DNA from: an uncultured Oscillibacter sp.
Lineage (GTDB): Bacteria; Bacillota; Clostridia; Oscillospirales; Oscillospiraceae
Assembly (NCBI GenBank): GCA_946494635.1
Contig: CAMMCS010000050.1
Location: 1 to 10,988, forward strand
Direction of reading: 5' to 3'
DNA: 10,988 bases
Position 1 is the stretch's first letter. Every line of letters starts with the position of its first letter. A model generated the notes under the pieces. It had not been told where the DNA came from, ran no database searches, and saw nothing but the letters and a program-made list of their open reading frames with translations. A program made the translations under genes and the position numbers. This document shows positions 5,532-10,988 of the stretch, piece after piece.

Positions 5532-5957
5532 ATGGAAGAGACCAAGGACACAATGAACGCGATGGACACGAAGGAGCGGAAACGCCCCTTGAACGACCTG
5601 CTGCGCATCACGATGGACAAGGTCCACGAGATGGTGGACACCAACACCATTGTGGGCGAGCCCATCGCCACGCCGGACGGGGTAACCCTGATCCCCATTT
5701 CCCGGGTGAGCCTGGGCATTGGCTGCGGCGGCGGCGACTACGGCAAGGTCCAGCCCAAGGACTTCGGCGGCGGCAGCGGCGCCGGCGTGAAGATCGAGCC
5801 GGTGGCGTTCCTGGTCATCAAGGACGGGACGACCCGTGTGCTGCCGGTGGCCATGCCCGCCATGACCACCCTGGACCGGGTGGTGGAGCTGGTGCCGGAT
5901 CTTGTTGACAAGGTGGAAAAATATTTCGACAGAAAAGACGAGACGCCGGCTGAGTAA
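5532..5957 (+). CDS. gerW: GerW family sporulation/germination protein (YtfJ)
   Basis: GerW/YtfJ is a small forespore protein; in Bacillus it is known to be needed for proper germination response, with biochemical detail unclear. The family signature is seen: LLRITMDKVHEMVDTNTIVGEPI, then TLIPISRVSLGIGCGGGDYG and a second glycine-rich stretch FGGGSGAGVKIEP, then PVAFLVI. A basic and acidic C terminus follows. Length is 141 residues from ATG 5532, usual for the family. An in-frame ATG at 5520 is also possible, but AGGAAAGG abuts it too closely, so 5532 is preferred. It follows the DUF2953 gene by about 20 nt and precedes dacF, another sporulation-linked gene. Confidence 0.92.
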   Translation: MEETKDTMNAMDTKERKRPLNDLLRITMDKVHEMVDTNTIVGEPIATPDGVTLIPISRVSLGIGCGGGDYGKVQPKDFGGGSGAGVKIEPVAFLVIKDGTTRVLPVAMPAMTTLDRVVELVPDLVDKVEKYFDRKDETPAE

Positions 5958-5970
5958 GCGGGGCATACTA

Positions 5971-5996
5971 CCATCACCAAACGAATGAGGTGATGG
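5971..5996 (+). promoter_or_regulatory. Hairpin covering the dacF ribosome binding site
   Basis: CCATCACC (5971-5978) is a perfect reverse complement of GGTGATGG (5989-5996), with a 10-nt loop. The right arm contains the dacF Shine-Dalgarno (GAGGTG, 5987-5992) and lies 4 nt before the TTG start at 6000. In RNA this fold would hide the ribosome binding site. It could tune dacF translation or be a protein-binding palindrome in DNA. Confidence 0.55.
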
Positions 5997-5999
5997 TCT

Positions 6000-7100
6000 T
6001 TGCGAATCCTGCTCCGGCGACTTCTGGGCCTGGGAGCCGCCCTGTTGATCCTGTATGGGGTATTCCCCAGCCACGGGTTTGCGGTCAGTACGTCTGCCTC
6101 GGCGGCCATCCTGATGGATGTGGGCAGCGGCCGGGTGCTTTATGAGCACAACGCCGACCAGCGGATGCGCATTGCCAGCACCACCAAGATCCTCACGGCG
6201 CTGGTGGCCATCGAGCAGGGGAACCTGCGGGATCTGGTGACGGTTTCCCAAGAGGCGGCCTATACGGAGGGTTCCTCCATGTACCTGAAGGTGGGGGAGG
6301 AGCTGACGCTGGAGACGCTGCTCTACGGGCTCCTGCTCTGCTCCGGGAACGACGCCGCCGTGGCCATTGCGGAGCACATCGCCGGCTCGCAGGCGGGCTT
6401 TGCCCGGCTGATGAACCAAAAGGCGGCGGAGATCGGCATGGAGAACTCCTCCTTTTCCAACCCCAACGGGCTGGACGCGGAGGGCCACTACTCCACCGCC
6501 CGGGACATGGCCCGCCTGGCCTGCGCGGCGGTGGAGAATGAGACGCTGGTGCGCCTGGCATCCACCCGCAGCGTCACCATCGGCGGCCGGACCATGACCA
6601 ACCACAACAAGCTGCTGAGCCAGATCGAGGGGTGCATCGGCCTCAAGACCGGATATACCATGGCGGCAGGGCGAACGCTGGTGAGCTGCGTGGAGCGGAA
6701 CGGGCAGCGGATGGTGGCGGTGACCCTACAGGACGGAAACGACTGGGCGGATCACCAGGCGCTGTATGAGTATGGCTTTTCCGCCTACCCGGCCAAGCTG
6801 GGGGCCTCCCTGGGCCAGACGGTTCGGCAGGAACCGGTGGAGCATGGCATGCTCTCCTCCGTGCCTCTGGTGGCGGCGGACAGCTTTGCCTGGCCCCTGG
6901 CGGCAGATGAGACACTGGAGACCGCCGTGGAGCTGGACGGGCCCCTGCGGGCCCCGGTCCGGGCCGGTGACCGGGCGGGAGAGCTGGTATTCACCGTAAA
7001 CGGAGAAGAGGTGGGCCGGGTAACGCTGCTGTGCGGCGCGGACGTGGCCCCCCGGATGGAGAGCGCCCTGAGCGTGCTGAAGCAGGGGCTGCCGGGATAG
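6000..7100 (+). CDS. dacF: D-alanyl-D-alanine carboxypeptidase, DacF type (PBP5 family)
   Basis: This is a penicillin-binding serine peptidase that removes the terminal D-Ala from peptidoglycan stem peptides, acting outside the membrane. DacF-type enzymes shape cortex cross-linking during sporulation. The signal peptide MRILLRR followed by a hydrophobic core ends near residue 28. The catalytic motifs are complete: STTK (Ser60, Lys63), SGN (115-117) and KTG (216-218). A PBP5 C-terminal beta domain occupies about 255-350. Length 366 is slightly short for DacF. The C terminus ends in SALSVLKQGLPG, with only a weak helix where a membrane anchor is usual. The start is TTG 6000, with GAGGTG seven nt upstream. 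A hairpin covers this site and an out-of-frame ATG lies at 5993. It sits between gerW and rluB. Confidence 0.94.
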   Translation: MRILLRRLLGLGAALLILYGVFPSHGFAVSTSASAAILMDVGSGRVLYEHNADQRMRIASTTKILTALVAIEQGNLRDLVTVSQEAAYTEGSSMYLKVGEELTLETLLYGLLLCSGNDAAVAIAEHIAGSQAGFARLMNQKAAEIGMENSSFSNPNGLDAEGHYSTARDMARLACAAVENETLVRLASTRSVTIGGRTMTNHNKLLSQIEGCIGLKTGYTMAAGRTLVSCVERNGQRMVAVTLQDGNDWADHQALYEYGFSAYPAKLGASLGQTVRQEPVEHGMLSSVPLVAADSFAWPLAADETLETAVELDGPLRAPVRAGDRAGELVFTVNGEEVGRVTLLCGADVAPRMESALSVLKQGLPG

Positions 7101-7113
7101 GGAAGAGGATGAG

Positions 7114-7824
7114 ATGGAAGAGCGTTTGCAGAAGCTGCTGTCCGGGGCCGGGGTCTGTTCCCGCCGGGCGGCGGAGGACTATATCGCCGCCGGCCGGGTG
7201 ACGGTGAACGGCGCGGCCGCCGTCCTGGGACAGAAGGCGGACCCGGAGCGGGACGAAATTCTGGTGGATGGACGGCCCCTTGCACCCGGGGCCGGGCCTG
7301 TGTACCTGATGCTGAACAAGCCCCGTGGCTATGTGACGACCCTCGCTGACGAGAAGGACCGGAGGACGGTCGCATCATTGGTGGCGGACTGCGGCGTGCG
7401 GGTGTACCCGGTGGGGCGGCTGGACCTGGACTCCGAGGGACTGCTGCTGCTGACCAACGACGGGGACTGGGCCCAGGGAATCCTCCACCCCAGCCACGAG
7501 GTGGAAAAGACCTATCACGTCTCCGTGTTTGGCCCTGTGCGGGGCGCGGCGGAGCGGCTGTCCGCCATTACGGAGCTGGAGGGGGAGCCCATCGCCCCGG
7601 CAAAGGTGGAAGTCCTGCGGGAGACTGCCCGGACGGCGGTGCTGGCGGTGACGATCCATCAAGGAAAGAACCGGCAGGTCCGCCGGATGTGCGCCCGGTG
7701 CGGCCTGACGGTGAAGCGGCTGCGCCGGGTTCGGGAGGGAACCCTGGAGTTGGGAGATCTCCCGCCTGGCAAGTGGAGGCGCTTGACAGACAAGGAAATC
7801 CAGGAATTGCGCGGTATATCTTGA
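7114..7824 (+). CDS. rluB: 23S rRNA pseudouridine synthase, RluB/RsuA family
   Basis: It isomerises a uridine of ribosomal RNA to pseudouridine. An N-terminal S4 RNA-binding domain (about 1-48, ERLQKLLSGAGVCSRRAAE) precedes the catalytic domain. The catalytic signature GRLDLDSEGLLLLTNDG carries the nucleophile Asp104. HQGKNRQVRRMC near residue 170-190 is the second conserved block. RluB (large subunit) is preferred over RsuA by the Gram-positive gene context, as rluB follows a dac gene in Bacillus too, though the motif alone does not separate them. The 236 residues lack the long C-terminal tail of enterobacterial RluB. The start ATG 7114 has GGAAGAGGA upstream, 13 nt after the dacF stop. It probably ends the transcription unit. 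Confidence 0.93.
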   Translation: MEERLQKLLSGAGVCSRRAAEDYIAAGRVTVNGAAAVLGQKADPERDEILVDGRPLAPGAGPVYLMLNKPRGYVTTLADEKDRRTVASLVADCGVRVYPVGRLDLDSEGLLLLTNDGDWAQGILHPSHEVEKTYHVSVFGPVRGAAERLSAITELEGEPIAPAKVEVLRETARTAVLAVTIHQGKNRQVRRMCARCGLTVKRLRRVREGTLELGDLPPGKWRRLTDKEIQELRGIS

Positions 7825-7846
7825 CCTGCGGACGGCTCTGCGCCGG

Positions 7847-7864
7847 CGGGGGAACCGTCTCCCG
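7847..7864 (+). other. Stem-loop downstream of rluB
   Basis: CGGGGGA (7847-7853) pairs with TCTCCCG (7858-7864), with one G-U pair, around an ACCG loop, 22 nt after the rluB stop. No T run follows, so it is not a standard intrinsic terminator. It may stabilise the 3' end. The rest of 7825-7926 shows no gene. Confidence 0.35.
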
Positions 7865-7926
7865 GCCTGTGGCTGCGGAGGCGGCTGATTTTCTGCCCTG
7901 CGGGAGCCTGTTGCCGGAAAATCGGT

Positions 7927-7954
7927 TTGAAATTCAGTAGATCTGTGGTACAAT
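7927..7954 (+). promoter_or_regulatory. Promoter of the RpiR-flavoprotein-cmk-plsC unit
   Basis: TTGAAA (7927-7932), 16-bp spacer, TACAAT (7949-7954), with TGG directly before the -10 giving an extended -10. The start would be near 7961. An imperfect palindrome, GTGCG (7962-7966) with CGCAC (7974-7978), lies right after it and could be an autoregulatory operator. Confidence 0.7.
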
Positions 7955-8029
7955 AGCCCCAGTGCGGTTTCCACGCACAAACACGTTCACTCCCTGGGAC
8001 CGCAGGGGCGTGAGATGGAGGAAGCAGTC

Positions 8030-8896
8030 GTGGCAAAGAGCGTTTTACATAGGATCGAGAGTGGGATGCCGACCTTTTCCAAGGGGCAGAGGCGAATTGG
8101 GGAGTATATCCTGACAAATTCCGACAAGGCGGCCTTTATGACGGCCAGCAAGCTGGGCAGGCTCTCCGGTGTCAGCGAGTCCACGGTGGTGCGCTTCGCG
8201 TCAGAGCTGGGATATGATGGTTACCCCAGCATGCAGCGGGCACTGCAGGAGATGATCCGCAGCCGCCTGACCTCCACCCAGCGGATCCAGGCGGCGGACG
8301 ACCAGTTCGGCGGCCAGGATGTGCTGGCGGCGGTGATCCAGTCCGATATGGAAAAGCTGCGCCAGGTGGCCGCCGAGGCGGACCGGGCGGAGTTCGGCAA
8401 GGCCGTTGACCTGATTCTGGGGGCCCGGCATGTGTATATCCTGGGTACCCGGAGCTCCTATTTTGTGGCGGGGTATCTGAACTTCTACCTCCACCTGCTC
8501 ACCGGCAATGTGACGCTGGTGCAGTCCAACGCGGCGGGGGAGATCTTCGAGCAGCTGCTGCGGATCGGCCCCGGGGACGTGATGGTGGCCATCAGTTTCC
8601 CCCGGTACTCCAAAGTCACCATGAACACCGTGCAGTTTGCCCGGGATCGGGGGGCCACCATCGTGGCCATCACGGACAACGAGCTGTCCCCTGTCTATCA
8701 GATGGCGGACGCCGCCCTGCTGGCCCCCAGCGAGATGATCTCCTTCGTGGACTCCATGGTGGCGCCGCTGTCCCTCATCAACGCCCTGCTGATTGCGGTG
8801 GGCCGCAGGATGGGCACGGACGTGGCCCGTACCTTTGGGGAGCTGGAAGACATCTGGAACCGGTATGGCGTGTTTGGGAAGATGGACGATGAGTAA
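8030..8896 (+). CDS. RpiR/MurR family transcriptional regulator (HTH-SIS)
   Basis: This is a cytosolic DNA-binding regulator that senses a phosphosugar. The N-terminal HTH_6 domain (about 1-77) has the family pattern FSKGQRRIGEYIL, then ASKLGRLSGVSESTVVRFAS and LGYDGYPSMQ. A SIS phosphosugar-binding domain follows (about 120-255), with VYILGTRSSYFVAGYL and DVMVAISFPRYSK. GTG 8030 is chosen because GGAGG (8017-8021) sits 8 nt upstream. An in-frame ATG at 8015 would add five residues but has no real ribosome binding site, and its own bases form that ribosome binding site. Length is 288 residues. It has its own promoter and overlaps the next gene by 8 bp. Members are usually next to sugar genes; here there are none, so target and ligand are unknown. 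Confidence 0.9.
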   Translation: MAKSVLHRIESGMPTFSKGQRRIGEYILTNSDKAAFMTASKLGRLSGVSESTVVRFASELGYDGYPSMQRALQEMIRSRLTSTQRIQAADDQFGGQDVLAAVIQSDMEKLRQVAAEADRAEFGKAVDLILGARHVYILGTRSSYFVAGYLNFYLHLLTGNVTLVQSNAAGEIFEQLLRIGPGDVMVAISFPRYSKVTMNTVQFARDRGATIVAITDNELSPVYQMADAALLAPSEMISFVDSMVAPLSLINALLIAVGRRMGTDVARTFGELEDIWNRYGVFGKMDDE

Positions 8897-10145
8897 GCAG
8901 GTTGTGGTGATCGGCGGCGGTGCCGCCGGCATGATGGCCGCCATTTCCGCCGCAGAGCGGGGGGCGGCCGTGACGCTGCTGGAGCCGGGCGAGCGGCTGG
9001 GCAAAAAGCTGAACATCACCGGCAAGGGCCGGTGCAACGTCACCAACAACGCGGACACCCAGACCCTGCTGGCCAACGTGCCCCGGAACGGCAAGTTCTT
9101 ATACAGCGCTTTCTCCCGGTTCGACGGCCGGGACGCCATGGCGTTTTTCGAGTCCATCGGCGTGCCGCTGAAGACCGAGCGGGGGAACCGGGTGTTCCCG
9201 GTCAGCGACCGGGCTTTTGACGTCAGCGCCGCCCTGGAGCGGCGGCTGAGGGCCCTGCGGGTCCGCCTGGTCCGGGATCGGGCGGTGTCCCTGGAGCTGG
9301 ACGGCGGCGCCGTCACCGGCGTCCGGGGAGAGCGGGGCGCCTATCCTGCCGGAGCGGTGATTTTAGCCACCGGCGGCGTCAGCTATCCCGCCACCGGCTC
9401 CACCGGCGAGGGCCATCGGATGGCCCGGGAGGCAGGCCACACGGTGACGCCCCTCCAGGGCTCCCTGGTGCCCCTGCGGGACTATGGGCTGGGGCGGGCC
9501 CTCCAGGGCCTGAGCCTGCGGAACGTGGGCCTGACGGTGTATGAAAACCAGAAGAAGATCTACACGGACTTCGGGGAGCTGCTGTTCACCCACTTCGGTG
9601 TCAGCGGACCCCTGGTGCTGTCGGCCTCCGCCCATATGCGGCACTTTGACAAAAAGGCCTACCGGCTGGAGATCGATCTGAAGCCGGCTCTGGACGAACA
9701 GGCACTGGACAAGCGGCTGCTGCGGGACTTTGAGAAGTACGCCAACCACGACTTCTGCAACGCCCTGGACGACCTGCTGCCCCAGAAGCTGATCGGCGCG
9801 GTGGTGGAGCGGACGGAGATCCCGCCCCACCAGAAGGTCCACGACCTGACCCGGGAGCAGCGGCACCGGCTGGGCCAGGTGCTCAAGCACTTCTCCGTGG
9901 ACATCGCCGGCCCCTGCCCGGTGACGGATGCCATTGTCACCTCCGGCGGTGTGAAGGTGGGAGAGATCGACCCTAAAACAATGGAATCAAAGCTTGTAAA
10001 GGAATTATACTTTGCGGGAGAAATCATGGATGTGGACGCCTACACCGGCGGCTTCAACCTCCAGATCGCCTGGGCCACCGGCCGGGCGGCGGGGATCGCC
10101 GCGGCGGAGCGGGCCTCGTCCGGACAAGAGGAAGAGGACAGATGA
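8889..10145 (+). CDS. BaiN/HI0933-like NAD(P)/FAD-dependent oxidoreductase
   Basis: This is a soluble flavoprotein of 418 residues. The N-terminal dinucleotide-binding fold VVVIGGGAAGMMAA holds GxGxxG at residues 9-14. The family signature GKKLNITGKGRCNVTNN (about 38-54) is present, and ATGGVSYPATGSTG (about 158-171) and the C-terminal AGEIMDVDAYTGGFNLQ are the other conserved blocks. The family includes BaiN, reported in bile-acid 7-dehydroxylation, but the cellular reaction of most members is unsettled, so no bile-acid role is claimed. Start ATG 8889 overlaps the regulator's stop (ATGAGTAA), implying coupled translation. An upstream ATG in frame (8793) would lie deep inside the regulator gene and is rejected. 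The end overlaps cmk by 4 bp. Confidence 0.93.
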   Translation: MSKQVVVIGGGAAGMMAAISAAERGAAVTLLEPGERLGKKLNITGKGRCNVTNNADTQTLLANVPRNGKFLYSAFSRFDGRDAMAFFESIGVPLKTERGNRVFPVSDRAFDVSAALERRLRALRVRLVRDRAVSLELDGGAVTGVRGERGAYPAGAVILATGGVSYPATGSTGEGHRMAREAGHTVTPLQGSLVPLRDYGLGRALQGLSLRNVGLTVYENQKKIYTDFGELLFTHFGVSGPLVLSASAHMRHFDKKAYRLEIDLKPALDEQALDKRLLRDFEKYANHDFCNALDDLLPQKLIGAVVERTEIPPHQKVHDLTREQRHRLGQVLKHFSVDIAGPCPVTDAIVTSGGVKVGEIDPKTMESKLVKELYFAGEIMDVDAYTGGFNLQIAWATGRAAGIAAAERASSGQEEEDR

Positions 10146-10822
10146 AGAAAACCATTCGTGTTGCCATCGACGGCCCCTCCGGCGCGGGGAAGAGCACCCT
10201 GGCCCGGAGTGCGGCCGCCCGGCTGGGCTATTTGTATGTGGATACCGGGGCCATCTACCGCACCATCGGCTGCGCCGCGGCCCGGCGGGGCATCGACCCC
10301 GGGGACCAGGCCGCCGTGGTGGCCATGCTGCCGGCGCTCTCCATCAGCCTGACCTATGGGGAGGACGGCCTTCAGCACATGGCGCTGAACGGGGAGGACG
10401 TGACGGCGGAGATCCGCCTGCCGGAGATGTCCCGCTACGCCTCCCAGGTCTCCGCCTACCCGGAGGTTCGGGCATATCTGCTGGAGATGCAGCGCCAGCT
10501 GGCCCGGGAGCACAGCGTCATCATGGATGGCCGGGACATCGGCACTGTGGTGCTGCCGGACGCAGAGGTGAAGGTGTTCCTCACTGCCTCGGCGGAGGAG
10601 CGGGCCCGGCGGCGGATGCTGGAACTGCAGCAGCGGGGGACGCCGGAGTCCTATGAGGACATCCTCCGTGCCATCGAGGAGCGGGACTGGAACGACACCC
10701 ACCGCTCCGCCGCGCCGCTGCGGCAGGCGGAGGACGCGGTGGTGCTGGATACCACGGACCTGGACTTCGCCCAGAGTGAAGCGGCGCTGCTGGGTATCAT
10801 CCGGGAGAGGACGGGAGCATGA
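10142..10822 (+). CDS. cmk: Cytidylate kinase
   Basis: Phosphorylates CMP and dCMP with ATP in pyrimidine nucleotide metabolism, in the cytosol. The P-loop GPSGAGKS is at residues 11-18, followed by LGYLYVDTGAIYRTI, the typical NMP-binding start of Cmk. DGRDIGTVVLPDAEVKVFLTAS (about 137-158) is the most diagnostic block, and RDWNDTHRSAAPL is the lid and C-terminal motif. The 226 residues match the family. The ATG overlaps the preceding stop (ATGA), with GAGGAAGAGGA upstream, so translation is likely coupled. It is followed by plsC, an arrangement usual in Clostridia, where an ispH gene often comes next. Confidence 0.97.
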   Translation: MKKTIRVAIDGPSGAGKSTLARSAAARLGYLYVDTGAIYRTIGCAAARRGIDPGDQAAVVAMLPALSISLTYGEDGLQHMALNGEDVTAEIRLPEMSRYASQVSAYPEVRAYLLEMQRQLAREHSVIMDGRDIGTVVLPDAEVKVFLTASAEERARRRMLELQQRGTPESYEDILRAIEERDWNDTHRSAAPLRQAEDAVVLDTTDLDFAQSEAALLGIIRERTGA

Positions 10823-10988
10823 GAGAACAGATGGATCAGACAAAGCCGGAAACCGGGCTGCCGGAGAAAAAGAAGCCCCTGAACCACTTTTTCGTAGTGG
10901 TCTACTATCTGGTGCGCCTGGTGGCGGACATCTTCCACCCGGTCACCGTCATCGGGCGGGAGAACCTGCCGGAGCACGGCGCCCTGCT
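10819..10988 (+). CDS. plsC: 1-acyl-sn-glycerol-3-phosphate acyltransferase, 5' part only
   Basis: Only about 56 codons lie inside the window. The start ATG 10819 overlaps the cmk stop by 4 bp. After a charged N-terminal tail (MREQMDQTKPETGLPEKKK) comes a hydrophobic segment (FFVVVYYLVRLVADIFHP) and then VTVIGRENLPEHGALL, the stretch that in PlsC proteins comes just before the NHxxxxD catalytic motif. The motif itself is past the edge. PlsC makes phosphatidic acid from lysophosphatidic acid at the membrane. Identity rests on this short stretch and on the cmk-plsC order. Confidence 0.8.
   Translation, partial: MREQMDQTKPETGLPEKKKPLNHFFVVVYYLVRLVADIFHPVTVIGRENLPEHGAL

Noticed and set aside
5963..5970. 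CATACTA as a sporulation sigma-G -10 box for dacF
   Set aside because: It fits the -10 pattern by itself, but no matching -35 lies at the right distance upstream.
4206..6605. Very long (799-codon) open frame on the minus strand
   Set aside because: It is antisense to scpB, DUF2953, gerW and dacF, crosses their boundaries, and its translation is rich in G, R, H, P and Q with no domain. This is a GC-codon artefact.
8201..9316. 371-codon minus-strand frame
   Set aside because: It spans two clearly real plus-strand genes (RpiR-type regulator and flavoprotein) and is of low-complexity, basic composition.
1..10988. CRISPR arrays, tRNA or rRNA genes, insertion-sequence transposases, prophage genes
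   Set aside because: I looked for regular spaced repeats, tRNA-like cloverleafs with GGTTCGA arms, and transposase or integrase motifs, and saw none.

Overview
The window looks like a chromosomal segment of a GC-rich, spore-forming Clostridia, most likely Oscillospiraceae (Flavonifractor, Oscillibacter or Lawsonibacter type). The reasons are the GC-rich codons, strong AGGAGG-type ribosome binding sites, frequent TTG starts, a clostridial gene order (M50 protease, scpA, scpB, DUF2953 protein, gerW, dacF, rluB, then cmk and plsC), and short GTAGGGGC hairpin repeats of a kind often seen in that family. Genus and species cannot be fixed from the sequence alone.

Left arm (1-1700, minus strand): a metal-efflux operon. 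A near-consensus promoter (TTGACA, 17 bp, TATGCT) drives a 72-residue stand-alone HMA metallochaperone. This is followed by a Zn/Cd/Pb-type P1B ATPase that runs off the left edge. Two closely similar 18-bp imperfect palindromes, one at the transcription start and one just ahead of the ATPase, look like operators for an ArsR/SmtB-type metal sensor that is not encoded here.

Middle (about 1700-2700): a gene-poor, decayed stretch. It holds two REP-like hairpins, a 68-bp inverted repeat, and a broken minus-strand gene. The gene's reading frame stays intact for about 177 codons but is cut by an in-frame TAA and an in-frame TAG; it keeps its promoter and leader.

Right arm (2649 to the end, plus strand): a dense housekeeping and sporulation block. 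An extended -10 promoter precedes an M50 site-2-type protease, scpA and scpB (condensin partners of SMC), a DUF2953 membrane-anchored protein, gerW/ytfJ, dacF (D,D-carboxypeptidase) and rluB (23S rRNA pseudouridine synthase). All are close-packed, so one long transcript is likely. A second promoter at 7927-7954 starts a unit of an RpiR/MurR-type regulator, a BaiN/HI0933-type flavoprotein, cmk and plsC, linked by 4-8 bp overlaps.

I did not find a clearly new multi-gene system. The most interesting points are the duplicated operator with no regulator, the possible attenuator between chaperone and ATPase, the decayed gene with its frame preserved, the hairpin over the dacF ribosome binding site, and the SD-overlapping out-of-frame ATG placed 7 nt before two TTG starts.
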